A stretch of 35,884 nucleotides of DNA, from the NCBI GenBank assembly GCA_011389815.1, contig JAABTP010000005.1, positions 1-35,884 on the forward strand, in the 5' to 3' direction. Under the pieces are notes generated by a model. The model ran no database searches and was not told where the DNA came from. It was given only the letters and a program-made list of their open reading frames with translations. A program made the translations under genes and the position numbers. Source of the stretch: Desulfobulbaceae bacterium (GTDB taxonomy: Bacteria; Desulfobacterota; Desulfobulbia; Desulfobulbales; Desulfobulbaceae). Positions 24,375-33,538 of this stretch are shown here, piece after piece; the stretch's first letter is position 1, and every line of letters starts with the position of its first letter.

Positions 24375-25197
24375 GGTGCTCCTCTGGGTGGCTTGGCGTG
24401 ATACTTTCCTGACACCGAAGAGATATCTGGTCAATAAGATATTGAATAACCGTATCACTGAGCCCTTCCTGCTGAACTAATCCAGGTGGAAGCTGGTCTG
24501 CAAGGAGTTCTCCTGCACTGACCTTACCCTGCTTAAACTGTGAGATTGTCCACGCCATGATGCGTTTAAAGGTCTCCTCATTAACGGATTTAGGCCGTTT
24601 TTTATTCTTTTTAATTGTTTTCCACCTACCAGCTGGCCTGACAACTTTTTTGTCTGCTGGCTGAGTTTCAGCAGGCTGTTTTAACACGTTTTTTGAAGAG
24701 GACTTGATTGACTGTTGAGCAGTAGTGTCAACAGCTGGAACATATTTATGTCTTTGCGGTGCTCTCACCTGTACACAGTGTTCTCTGGCAAGAACCCCGA
24801 TTCCCTGGCCCAGCTGGCGAGCAACAGGGATAATTTGTCCAGGATCCAGCAAAAGGACAATAAGATTCATGCAAACAGCAACTTGCGGAAAAAGTATATG
24901 GGCAAGTTCGGGTGAAGGTGGGGGGAGTCGTGTTGTTTGTCCGGGAAGCTCTATTTCATCAATGACCTGATCAACCAGTAAAAAAAAGTTATTTTTTTCT
25001 TTCTCCACTTGAAGAAAAACAGATCCAGGTTCTGGACGCTTGCAATGCTTGCGCGCCAGTAACGCGCCGAGATGGAAGATATTTCCTTCCTGTGCCGCTG
25101 TTTCTGGAGCCAGCATTCCATTTTGGCGGGAAAGGATGTAGCTGGACTCAATCCCCAAAACAAAATTACCTCCTTTGACTAAACAAACTTTTTTCAT
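24364..25197 (-). CDS. CheW-like domain protein with basic linker and C-terminal helical extension
   Basis: The start at 25197 (MKKVCLVKGGNFVLGIESSY) gives 277 residues; a TTG at 25239 is less likely. Residues 1-150 have a degenerate CheW pattern (FVLGIESSYILSRQNGM, FHLGALLARKHCKRPEPGS, FFLLVDQVIDEIELPG). A basic linker (KNVLKQPAETQPADKKVVRP) follows, and then a helical end of about 80 residues with ETFKRIMAWTISQFKQGKVS that I do not recognise. It lies between the kinase and the second CheW in the operon, so an adaptor role is likely. The extension may be a regulatory or localisation domain. Confidence 0.65.
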   Translation of the reverse strand: MKKVCLVKGGNFVLGIESSYILSRQNGMLAPETAAQEGNIFHLGALLARKHCKRPEPGSVFLQVEKEKNNFFLLVDQVIDEIELPGQTTRLPPPSPELAHILFPQVAVCMNLIVLLLDPGQIIPVARQLGQGIGVLAREHCVQVRAPQRHKYVPAVDTTAQQSIKSSSKNVLKQPAETQPADKKVVRPAGRWKTIKKNKKRPKSVNEETFKRIMAWTISQFKQGKVSAGELLADQLPPGLVQQEGLSDTVIQYLIDQISLRCQESITPSHPEEHHEG

Positions 25198-25307
25198 TTT
25201 TTCTGGCCCCCATTCCGCCCCTTTGGGCTGGAGTAACAAATAATGAAAGTCAGCAAAATCACTTAAGTGTCCTGTTTGGTACTTTCACGTAACTCTGTAA
25301 GATTATA

Positions 25308-28300
25308 TTAGTATGACTCTACTTTTTCAGATGATGTCACCTTACGGATAAAGCTGATAACTTCATCGGCTTTAAAGGGTTTATTCATAAAACCGCGTGC
25401 TCCAAGCTCACGAGCCTTATTTTGGTATTTCTCCGCACTTCGTGATGTCAGCATTGCAACCGGGATGTCCCGTAATTCAGGCTGAGCCTGCAGGGCCTGG
25501 AGAACTTCAAACCCGTTCATGCGAGGCATTTCAACGTCAAGAAGTACGATATCAGGTCGCTCATCACGTATTTTTTCAATTGCTTCGATACCATTACGGG
25601 CAGAAACAGGCAGCCATCCTTGCTGAGTAATTAAATTAGAAACTACTTTTCGGACACTGATAGAGTCGTCAACAACTAGAACGCGAAGAAGTGCCTGACT
25701 TTGAGCTGCCCGTCTCTCTATCCCTTTATCCTGTTTTGTAACTGTAGATGTCCATGTGCGGAGGATCTCTTCTACCTGAAGAATGGGGATAAGGGAACCA
25801 TCACCCATAATTGTGACCCCTGAAATACAAGGAACATTGTGTAAATGGTTTCCCAGATCTTTGAAAACAATATCTCTCTGCCCAATGAGCTGTTCACAAA
25901 GAATTGCTGCCCGCTTTCGTCCTGCATGCACGACAAGAAGGGCTTGGTCTTCCTCCGTAAGGTTTTCTTGAGTATAGATTCTACCAGTCTCAAAGCCTGG
26001 TATCTCGGCAGGGTGGAGAAGCGGAATGTTTTCCCCGTCAAAATTGTATTCACGGCTCTTTTTTTCTTCAGAAGTGGCTCTGACAACGCTTTCAACGTCG
26101 TGCATTGGCAGGGCGTAAACCTGGGCTCCAAAACGAGCGAGAATAGCTGGTAGTTGGGCAACAGCAACAGGCAGGCGCATAATAAATGTTGTTCCCTGGC
26201 CTTGTTCTGAAATAAGTTCAATAGAGCCATTCAGTTGGTCAATCCCGTCACGAACAACATCCATTCCAACACCACGACCTGCAATATTGGTAATTGTGCC
26301 AGTACTTGAAAAACCATGCCTGAAGATTAAGTCAGCCAATTCATTATCACTCATGAGGTTGACCCGATCATCAGGATACAGCTTCATTCCTTTGATACGG
26401 ATGGCCTCGTAATCCAGTCCTTTTCCGTTATCGCTCACCTGGAGAGTACATAAGCCTCCTTTTCTTCGCGCTGTTATTGTGATGGCAAGGGGGCTTTTGT
26501 TACCCTGTTTTGGTGAACTCCCACCATGGGCTACGGCATTACGTAGAATATGCATGAGAGGGTCTGCCATGACATCCCAGACCCTGGTATCCATCATGAT
26601 GGATTCACCTTTAATGGTGAGTTGAGCAGGGTGACCAGTGGTTCGCGCTGCTTCCCGTACAGTTCGTTGCATCCTGCCGGACAGGGTTGAGAAGGGCGTC
26701 ATCCGGATACCCATCATCCTGTTTTGCAGCTCTTTCAAAACCATACTCTGCTGTTCAACCGTTTTTTGCCAGATGACATTATCCAGAGTATTCTGGGTCA
26801 TGATCGAATCAAGGTCACTAACAGCCTCTGTTAGAGATCGGATTAAGATATTCAATTCTGAATACTTATCCATCTCCAGGGGGTCAAAGTCCTGGTTCAG
26901 CTCAGAAGATTGACCGTCATCTGAGCTGCCAAGATGAGGGATTGAGGCCAGTTCGTACCCTGCCTCTAAGCTGGAATTGATATTTTTCAGGCGCTGAAGG
27001 ATCATATCCAGCTCATTCATTGTGCCTGACATGGTATCCATTGAATCTTCAAAACTACTCAGATTAATAACCATGTCACCACTCAGACCTACCATTTGGT
27101 CAATTCTGTTGATGTCAACACGCAAGGTTGCCGATTTTGTCCGTTGCTGTTGAGCAGGAGTTGTTTGAAATTTTTGTGTTGGTTTTTGCTCTGATATCTG
27201 TTCAGAAGGCGTTGCTCTGTCTTCTTCAACAGGGGGGAGATCAATCTCATCTGTTGATGATGCGTGACTGTCCTTTGTTTCCTCATGAAAGTATTGGAGG
27301 AGTTCCTCGTCAATATTTTCACCGCTACTGTCATTGCCAGCTTGCTGATTGGTTGGTTCCTTTTTCTCTTTTATAACAAAAGGCGTTTGTTGATTTGTCA
27401 AACTCCCATGATCTGCAATGATGATGTTGAATTGAGCGTTGAGATCATTTTTTTTCTTTTCAACTGAAATAGCCGGATTTTCCGAAAGTTCGGTCAGCAG
27501 GTCAGTCCCTTCGCGAAGCAGGGCAATAACTGAAGGGGAAAGCAGGCCTGCCTCATCATGAAGCCAATCAAGAAAGTCCTCAAAATCATGACCCCACGCA
27601 GCAACTTGTTCAATCCCTATAACAGCAGCAGCACCCTTGAGGGTATGGACGGAACGGCGAAGAGAATGAAGCGTTTCCCGGGTTGTTGTACAGAGTTCTG
27701 TTGGGCCGCTCACCTGATCTGTAAGTTGATTCAGGCAATAGTCAATATTCTCCAGATGCTCTTCGGTTTCTTCTCGAAAACATTCCAATAATTCAGGGTC
27801 AATGGCAACAAAGCCCGTTTCGTTTTGATCCGCTTCTGTCGCACTGGGAACATCAAAGAGGTTGTCAGTTTTTTCAGGATGTTCAGATAATCCGGCAAGA
27901 GCAGAGGCAAATAAATCGTCTTCTTCCTCTGTCTCAGATGGGAGGGAGGAAAACTCATCAAAAAAACTGTCAGCCTCATCCGGTTCTTCTGCAATAAATG
28001 ATGATGTTTTTGTTTCTGCTTCTTGTTTATCTGGACCTACAGGGTGGGAAGAAAATTGTTTGATTATATCTTCAAACTGTGTGGTTATTCGTTGCTTCTC
28101 CTTTGCAATCGCTAAACCAGGCGTTTCAGCCAGAGAGGCCAGAAGGTCAGATCCATCGCGGAGAGCAGCTAGTGTGGTGGGATCCAGTTGTTGGGCCTCA
28201 TCATGGAGCCAATCAAGAAAATCTTCAAAATCATGGCCCCAGGCCGCAACCTGCTCAATCCCTATAACAGCAGCAGCACCTTTAAGGGTGTGGACAGAAC

Positions 28301-29831
28301 GACGCAGGGAGTGAAGGGTTTCCTGACTTGACGGAGTGAGGGTAATAAGGTCGGTGGTGTACTCCTCAAGACTGTTAAGACATCTGTCAATGTTTTCCAG
28401 ATGCTCTTCGGTTTCTTCTCGAAAACATTCCAATAATTCAGGGTCAATGGCAACAGAGTCCGTTTCGTTTTGATCCGCTTCTGTCGCACTGGAAGCATCA
28501 AAGAGGTTGTCAGATTTTTCAGGATGTTCAGATAATCCGGCAAGAGCAGAGGCAAATAAATCGTCTTCTTCCTCTGTCTCAGATGGGAGGGAGGAAAACT
28601 CATCAAAAAAACTGTCAGCCTCATCCGGTTCTTCTGCAATAAATGATGATGTTTTTGTTTCTGCTTCTTGTTTATCTGGACCTACAGGGTGGGAAGAAAA
28701 TTGTTTGATTATATCTTCAAACTGTGTGGTTATTCGTTGCTTCTCCTTTGCAATCGCTAAACCAGGCGTTTCAGCCAGAGAGGCCAGAAGGTCAGATCCA
28801 TCGCGGAGAGCAACTAGTGTGGTGGGATCCAGTTGTTGAGCTTCATCATGGAGCCAATCAAGAAAATCTTCAAAATCATGGCCCCAGGCTGCAACCTGCT
28901 CAATCCCTATAACAGCAGCAGCACCTTTGAGGGTGTGGACAGAACGACGCAGGGAGTGAAGGGTTTCCTGACTTGACGGAGTGAGGGTGATAAGGTCAGT
29001 GGTGTGCTCCTCAAGACTGTTAAGGCATCTGTCAATGTTTTCCAGATGCTCTTCTGTTTCCTCCTGAAAACATTCCAGAAGTTCAGGGCCAATCGGTACT
29101 GACTCAGGAAGTTCCTGAGAATCCTGCTCGGTTTCAATAAAGGAAATACCGTTTTCCTTTGTAGGTGTCTTTTCTTGCAATGATGCTGAAGGAATTTCGT
29201 CAAAAATTTCATCAAAAAGACTGTCTGTATCTCCAGTCTCTTCAAATGATTTGCTCTTATCTTCAGCAAAAAGATCATCTATCGCATCGCTATTGATATC
29301 TTTATCCAGCTTGGCAGACTCATCTTGATCAAATGCTTCAGCTTCTGGCTGAAAGGGATACTCCTCTTCTCTATCAAAATGAAGGAGTTCAGGATTATTT
29401 TCTGCAGAGTCTCCTTCTGATTTGTTAGAATCAGAAATGTTTTTTAAAGTTTTTTCTTCAATTTTTGCAATTGGTTGTAAAAGGAGGTGACCATCATCAG
29501 GCCTTCCCTCTCGTTGCATTGCGCAATAGCTTTCAATACGACCAGTTGCATCTCCCAGCAGAGTAATGATCTCATCGTCTAAATCCAGAGAAGAATCAAG
29601 AAGGTTTTCCATCACTTTTTCAAGAACCTCACCAATATCGCTCAGGTCGTCCAGGCCAACCATTGCGGCTGCACCTTTGATGGTATGGGTGATTCTATGC
29701 AGTTCTGTTAATGACGGTCTATGGGTGCGATCCTGCTGCAGAGTCTGAAGGCAACGACTCATATCGGGAACGTATCCTTCCACCTCCCCGATAAACCCTA
29801 TTACTATTTCATTGCCCATGCTGCTATCCAT
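25308..29831 (-). CDS. chpA: ChpA-like hybrid chemotaxis kinase with four Hpt domains, CheW and REC
   Basis: The 1507-residue protein has four histidine phosphotransfer domains with His49 (HTIKGAAAMVG), His299, His514 and His729 (each VHTLKGAAAVIGI). After a Gln-rich linker comes the dimerisation helix pair (RVDINRIDQMVGLSGDMVIN, near 905). The HATPase has an N-box HILRNAVAHG (near 1094), G1 DNGKGLD and G2 GRGVGMDVV. A CheW-like domain (about 1240-1370) and a C-terminal receiver (LRVLVVDDSISVRK, LDVEMPRMNGFEV, about 1385-1507) follow. The N-box has Ala where many CheAs have Asp. This matches ChpA of the Pil-Chp system, which controls twitching. Hpt2-4 lie in a 645-bp tandem repeat. Confidence 0.92.
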   Translation of the reverse strand: MDSSMGNEIVIGFIGEVEGYVPDMSRCLQTLQQDRTHRPSLTELHRITHTIKGAAAMVGLDDLSDIGEVLEKVMENLLDSSLDLDDEIITLLGDATGRIESYCAMQREGRPDDGHLLLQPIAKIEEKTLKNISDSNKSEGDSAENNPELLHFDREEEYPFQPEAEAFDQDESAKLDKDINSDAIDDLFAEDKSKSFEETGDTDSLFDEIFDEIPSASLQEKTPTKENGISFIETEQDSQELPESVPIGPELLECFQEETEEHLENIDRCLNSLEEHTTDLITLTPSSQETLHSLRRSVHTLKGAAAVIGIEQVAAWGHDFEDFLDWLHDEAQQLDPTTLVALRDGSDLLASLAETPGLAIAKEKQRITTQFEDIIKQFSSHPVGPDKQEAETKTSSFIAEEPDEADSFFDEFSSLPSETEEEDDLFASALAGLSEHPEKSDNLFDASSATEADQNETDSVAIDPELLECFREETEEHLENIDRCLNSLEEYTTDLITLTPSSQETLHSLRRSVHTLKGAAAVIGIEQVAAWGHDFEDFLDWLHDEAQQLDPTTLAALRDGSDLLASLAETPGLAIAKEKQRITTQFEDIIKQFSSHPVGPDKQEAETKTSSFIAEEPDEADSFFDEFSSLPSETEEEDDLFASALAGLSEHPEKTDNLFDVPSATEADQNETGFVAIDPELLECFREETEEHLENIDYCLNQLTDQVSGPTELCTTTRETLHSLRRSVHTLKGAAAVIGIEQVAAWGHDFEDFLDWLHDEAGLLSPSVIALLREGTDLLTELSENPAISVEKKKNDLNAQFNIIIADHGSLTNQQTPFVIKEKKEPTNQQAGNDSSGENIDEELLQYFHEETKDSHASSTDEIDLPPVEEDRATPSEQISEQKPTQKFQTTPAQQQRTKSATLRVDINRIDQMVGLSGDMVINLSSFEDSMDTMSGTMNELDMILQRLKNINSSLEAGYELASIPHLGSSDDGQSSELNQDFDPLEMDKYSELNILIRSLTEAVSDLDSIMTQNTLDNVIWQKTVEQQSMVLKELQNRMMGIRMTPFSTLSGRMQRTVREAARTTGHPAQLTIKGESIMMDTRVWDVMADPLMHILRNAVAHGGSSPKQGNKSPLAITITARRKGGLCTLQVSDNGKGLDYEAIRIKGMKLYPDDRVNLMSDNELADLIFRHGFSSTGTITNIAGRGVGMDVVRDGIDQLNGSIELISEQGQGTTFIMRLPVAVAQLPAILARFGAQVYALPMHDVESVVRATSEEKKSREYNFDGENIPLLHPAEIPGFETGRIYTQENLTEEDQALLVVHAGRKRAAILCEQLIGQRDIVFKDLGNHLHNVPCISGVTIMGDGSLIPILQVEEILRTWTSTVTKQDKGIERRAAQSQALLRVLVVDDSISVRKVVSNLITQQGWLPVSARNGIEAIEKIRDERPDIVLLDVEMPRMNGFEVLQALQAQPELRDIPVAMLTSRSAEKYQNKARELGARGFMNKPFKADEVISFIRKVTSSEKVESY
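27460..29110. repeat. 645-bp (215-codon) in-frame tandem repeat of Hpt-linker units
   Basis: Landmarks recur at exactly 645-bp steps: ATGCTCTTC at 27756, 28401 and 29046, and the phospho-His codon at 27645, 28290 and 28935. The two upper copies are nearly identical at the DNA level, including the acidic linker (FFDEFSSLPSETEEEDDLFA), so the duplication is recent. The third Hpt (His729) has drifted in its second half. Confidence 0.9.
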
Positions 29832-29855
29832 CTACTCTCTCCAAGCTATTGTTCA

Positions 29856-30449
29856 TTATATTCTTATAGATGAGAGTAATTGTTCACCGTCAAAAAGTTG
29901 GACTACTTCTTCTTTTCCACCAGAGTGATATACTGCTGAACCAATGAGGAAACCCGATAAAACACCTTGTTTTATTCGTTCTGTTGAGAGTTTTTCTTCA
30001 GCGTCCTCTTTTTTGTATAACATACGTGTGGCAGCAATCCGATCAACAATAATTGCGGTTTTTACCTGGCCGTTATAGATGACTATAAATGCGTGATGTG
30101 TCTTTTTCTGCTGTTTTTTTGTAATATTAAAAAAACAAGCTATGTCAGTAACAGAGACTATTTCGCCACGTATATTGGTTATACCTTGAACCCATTCAGG
30201 CAAAAAGGGGAGGGGACGGACATTTTCCAGTTCACCTACCTCCACAACAAGTGAAAGAGGGAGGGCCAGGTTTTTGTTCCCAAGCTCAAAGCAAATATAT
30301 CTCCCCAGCTCTTGCAGGTGTTCATCAGAAGTATCTTTGAGACCGTCTCCGTATTGCAACACGGCTTGGTCAATTTCCTGATCAATACTCTGCAGAAGTT
30401 CTGAAAGGTCAGGAGAAGGGGCTGTTCCGTCACCTATATCGTCACGCAT
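29856..30449 (-). CDS. pilI: PilI-like CheW protein
   Basis: The 197-residue protein has an acidic N-terminal extension of about 45 residues and then a complete CheW domain: YICFELGNKNLALPLSLVVE, VRPLPFLPEWVQGITNIRGE (the hallmark GxxNxRGE loop) and IVSVTDIACFF. The end LSGFLIGSAVYHSGGKEEVV is the last barrel strand. Its neighbours are the CheY-like regulator (27 bp upstream) and the kinase (24 bp downstream), the usual pilG/H-pilI order. It should couple receptor to kinase. Confidence 0.88.
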   Translation of the reverse strand: MRDDIGDGTAPSPDLSELLQSIDQEIDQAVLQYGDGLKDTSDEHLQELGRYICFELGNKNLALPLSLVVEVGELENVRPLPFLPEWVQGITNIRGEIVSVTDIACFFNITKKQQKKTHHAFIVIYNGQVKTAIIVDRIAATRMLYKKEDAEEKLSTERIKQGVLSGFLIGSAVYHSGGKEEVVQLFDGEQLLSSIRI

Positions 30450-30475
30450 TGTCTTTCTTAGGGAATGAGAAAAAA

Positions 30476-30844
30476 TTAAGAAAGAAGGCTGGTTACGGCT
30501 TCTATTACTTCGTCGGTATTAAAAGGTTTTGTCAGGTAGACGTCAGCCCCTTGTTTCTTTCCCCAAAATTCATCCGATTTTTGGTTTTTGCTGGTCAACA
30601 GGATCACCGGAATATTTTCTAGTTCAGGAATAGATTTAATCTTCCTGCATGCCTGGAACCCATTCATTTTGGGCATAACAACGTCAAGGATAATGAGTTC
30701 AGGCTGTTCTGCTATGGCCATTTCTACACCAGCTTCACCATCAGTGGCAGTAACAACGTTATAATCAGGGGTATTGAATACATCAGTTATTAACTTAAGC
30801 TCTGTTGGACTGTCGTCAACAATCAGTAATTTTCTCGCAGACAT
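30476..30844 (-). CDS. CheY-like response regulator (PilG/PilH type)
   Basis: The 122-residue stand-alone receiver domain has all key residues: the acidic pair in LLIVDDSPTEL, the phosphorylated Asp in LIILDVVMPKMNGF, Thr/Ser in VILLTSKNQ and Lys in VYLTKPFN. It should take phosphate from the ChpA-like kinase's Hpt domains and act on pilus motors or adaptors. Receiver sequences alone cannot tell PilG from PilH. The 3' neighbour is the PilI-like gene. An interspersed repeat (copy D) lies just upstream of the start. Confidence 0.9.
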   Translation of the reverse strand: MSARKLLIVDDSPTELKLITDVFNTPDYNVVTATDGEAGVEMAIAEQPELIILDVVMPKMNGFQACRKIKSIPELENIPVILLTSKNQKSDEFWGKKQGADVYLTKPFNTDEVIEAVTSLLS

Positions 30845-30872
30845 AATATTCCTTCTTTATTTTATGAAAGTA

Positions 30873-30917
30873 CTAGCTTTCATGTTTTATTATTCCGGTC
30901 CAGAGGTCGGAATAGAG
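30873..30917 (+). repeat. Short interspersed repeat, copy D
   Basis: CTAGCTTTCATGTTTTATTA is followed by ATTCCGGTCCAGAGGTCGGA, an imperfect hairpin (stem ATTCCG/CGGAAT). It sits between the two receiver-containing genes of the operon and could affect their relative expression. Confidence 0.5.
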
Positions 30918-30966
30918 TTGTAAGGTGATGAAAAAACAGCACATCTGGATCGTGTGCAGTGAGTGC

Positions 30967-32793
30967 TTACTCAGATGCTCTTTCAGGTGCCTGTTCAATT
31001 TTTGTTCCACCCTTTACGATGGTGGAGTTGACTATATCAATAAGTTCAGCAGGTTTAAACGGCTTTGTCAGGTAGGCACTGGCCGCAGATAACCTGCCTT
31101 TGACCTTATCAATTATCCTGTTTTTACTTGTCAACATAATAACAGGTATATCTTTGGTGTCATTATTCTTTTTTAGAATAGAGAGGACACGGTATCCGTC
31201 AATTTTTGGCAGCATAATATCAAGGAGAACAAGGTCCGGTCGTTCCTCATTCAACCTGCTTAACGCCTCTACACCATCAGCAGCTTCAATAACACGAAAA
31301 TCACTGCTGGTCAGAGTCATTTTGATAACCTTTCTGGTTGTGGGGCTATCTTCAACAACAAGAATTGTTTTACTGTTTGAGCGGTTGGTGATTAAGCGCT
31401 TTACCTTTTGCTCATGCCAGCTGTCCTTTGTTTCGTCATTACCAGTTTCCGGCCTCTGGCTTGATGCAATATATTCAACTATTTCACGAACTTGTCCAGA
31501 AAATTTTTGCAATGTAGTGTCAACCTGAACAATGGGCAGCAGGAGATCAAAATAGGTCAATGCCTTATCATAATCATTCAGGTTAAGATAGGCCGCACCA
31601 GCATAGTAGAGCAGTCTGGGGTTGACTTCATCAGCTAGAACTTGTTCAAAACGAGCAACAGCCTCCAGAACCATTTTTCGCTCTACTTTATAGGGATCAA
31701 TTTTCGACAAGGTTGAGGAATCGGAGAGTGCGTTTGCCCGGCAATAGGGACAAAAGACAGCATGCTGCTCCATAGGCGCAAAACAGAAAGGGCAACGGAT
31801 TATTTTTTCGCTGCCTTTAAAGAGGCGAGCCTTTTCTACATCTTCAAGGATATGAGGTTCTTTTGGGGAACATTTATACGCTTCACCCAGTGCTTTTTTA
31901 ATTTTTGGTAAGTCTGTTAAGGAGCGAGAGAGCCAGAGCCAGCCCTGAGCACTTTTGCGATTATCGCGAACAAAGGCCATCAGTTTTTTCTGGGCCTTGT
32001 TCAGCTCCAATCTTTTACATAGTTCAATACCTTCATCCAGAAGTTGTTGCTGGGGTGGCCCTTCCGGCTCAACGTCATCGCATTGATTGTCTTTCTGAAT
32101 CATTGCGTTGATCAGCAGGTTTTGATTGCTTTTATGAACCCTCCTGACCACGTCATCTTTTAATGTACAACTGCTGACCTGAACGCCTTCCATGCTGAGC
32201 AATTTGAGCACAGCTTCTTCGCCAATCAGCTTGCCGCAAAGGGCATCGTAAATTTTTCCCTGAACAAGAAAAAGGCTCCCTTTGTATTCAGGACATTTAT
32301 TCTCTATGCAATGATCAATATCTTGATGTTCCCCGCAATTATGAACATCAAGGCGGCAGGTAGTCTCTTCTGTTTCCATTAGTTGAACAATTCCAACAAC
32401 AGAAAATTTTCCAAGGTCACCTTTTTTTTGCTGTGTTTTCAGTCCTCGTATAATTGCATCGGCAAGTTCTTCAGAAGCCAATGGCTTTTTAAAGATCTGG
32501 AAAGCCTTTCCCATAAGCCGGGTCTTCAGTTCTGGCAAATCATAGGAAGTTATAACAATCCTCGGTATTTCAGGATGTTTTTCCTGGATATAGGATAATA
32601 GCTGAAAACCGTCTCCTCCAGGCATAACAAGGTCGGTAATAACAAGAGAAATACCTCCTCGCTCTATTTGTCTGGCAGCTTCTTTGATGTCATAGGCATG
32701 TACTATCTGGAATATTTTTTTATAATCGCCCAGGGTTGATTCCACAATCTCATGGATCATTTCATCGTCATCTACCAACAATACTTTTTTCAT
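30967..32793 (-). CDS. REC-DUF4388-zinc ribbon/TPR-REC signalling protein
   Basis: The 608-residue protein has an N-terminal receiver (VLLVDDDEMIHEIVES, VITDLVMPGGDGFQ). A DUF4388/PATAN-like region follows (LGKFSVVGIVQLMETEETTC ... GKLIGEEAVLKLL, about residues 126-215), with a Cys-rich insert (CIENKCPEYKG). Then come helical repeats, a zinc ribbon with CPFCFAPMEQ and VFCPYC (about 340-362), a TPR pair (LYYAGAAYLNLNDYDKALTY) and a C-terminal receiver (TILVVEDSPTTRKVIKM, LVLLDIMLPKIDG, YLTKPFKP). Both receivers keep the phospho-Asp. It is the first gene of the operon. DUF4388 proteins are common in delta-proteobacterial motility and polarity pathways. Its target is unknown. Confidence 0.82.
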   Translation of the reverse strand: MKKVLLVDDDEMIHEIVESTLGDYKKIFQIVHAYDIKEAARQIERGGISLVITDLVMPGGDGFQLLSYIQEKHPEIPRIVITSYDLPELKTRLMGKAFQIFKKPLASEELADAIIRGLKTQQKKGDLGKFSVVGIVQLMETEETTCRLDVHNCGEHQDIDHCIENKCPEYKGSLFLVQGKIYDALCGKLIGEEAVLKLLSMEGVQVSSCTLKDDVVRRVHKSNQNLLINAMIQKDNQCDDVEPEGPPQQQLLDEGIELCKRLELNKAQKKLMAFVRDNRKSAQGWLWLSRSLTDLPKIKKALGEAYKCSPKEPHILEDVEKARLFKGSEKIIRCPFCFAPMEQHAVFCPYCRANALSDSSTLSKIDPYKVERKMVLEAVARFEQVLADEVNPRLLYYAGAAYLNLNDYDKALTYFDLLLPIVQVDTTLQKFSGQVREIVEYIASSQRPETGNDETKDSWHEQKVKRLITNRSNSKTILVVEDSPTTRKVIKMTLTSSDFRVIEAADGVEALSRLNEERPDLVLLDIMLPKIDGYRVLSILKKNNDTKDIPVIMLTSKNRIIDKVKGRLSAASAYLTKPFKPAELIDIVNSTIVKGGTKIEQAPERASE

Positions 32794-33194
32794 TGCACAG
32801 CTCTTATACGTTTGCCTTTAATCAAGAAAACACCCGTTTCATTCCTTCAGTTGGCTGAATTTGGAAGGTTTTACGAGAGTAATCTGTAGTTACGGAGAGG
32901 CTTTCTTCAAGTAGAGGTATTGTAATTGTTAATAAAATGAAAAGGTATCTGTGTTGCATTGAAGTTGAAAAGCAGTGTGTGCTCATCATTATAGTACATA
33001 GAGCTACATATGTATTATTCTATATATATTTGGCAAGTAAAATTATGCCGTACCTGTTAACGTGCAGTGATTTTGTGAAGAATGTCGAATGTAAGGGGAA
33101 AGTTTAAAAAAAGTCCACCCTCTATGGCACGCATCACATGCTCCACGCCAACATTGTCCTTCTAATATTTTCATAAGAAAAAGTTTTTGAGTAT

Positions 33195-33251
33195 AAAACA
33201 AATAAAATGGTTTTGTCAAACGAATAAAATGATTTTGTCAAATGAATTCAG
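33195..33251. repeat. 22-bp tandem repeat in AT-rich spacer
   Basis: CAAACGAATAAAATGATTTT-type units of 22 bp start at 33195 and 33217, with a partial third at 33239. Each has CAAA...TTTTGT dyad character. The surrounding 32794-33424 spacer (AT-rich, upstream of the Pil-Chp operon) contains no gene I can see and should hold the operon promoter. A hairpin AAAGTATA/TATACTTT is at 33363-33384. Confidence 0.6.
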
Positions 33252-33424
33252 TATTCTTCAATAATTAATCCTGTGCTTTGGGTTGCTAAGCTGTATTTGC
33301 TCAGCACAAGCATAAAAATCAAGCTGTTACTTCTTAAGAGGTAATTGTAAAAAAAATAAAATAAAGTATAAAATACTATACTTTTTAAAGAGATGGAGAA
33401 GGAGCCTCAAGCTCTCCTCTTCGT

Positions 33425-33490
33425 TTAATGAAGGACATCCACCTGGAGAGCATAGTTCGGTTCCGCTCTGACCAGCTGTGGGCGATACAT
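33425..33490 (-). pseudogene. DUF2442 domain remnant
   Basis: A strong AAAGGAG site 6 nt upstream of an ATG opens a 21-codon frame, MYRPQLVRAEPNYALQVDV then LH and a stop. This looks like the first 17 residues of DUF2442 proteins (an MxPxVxxVxPxxxYxL pattern) before the frame is lost. It lies 48 bp after the AAA+ ATPase gene in the same orientation. The remainder of the domain is absent, so it is probably a deletion relic. Confidence 0.45.
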
Positions 33491-33538
33491 GGTGTTCTCC
33501 TTTGTGCTCATCTTAGCCTGCGGGCCTTGCCTTCTTGT

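Noticed and set aside
33124-33142. Sigma-54 promoter at TGGCACGCATCACATGC
   Set aside because: The distance between GG and GC is 12, not 10.
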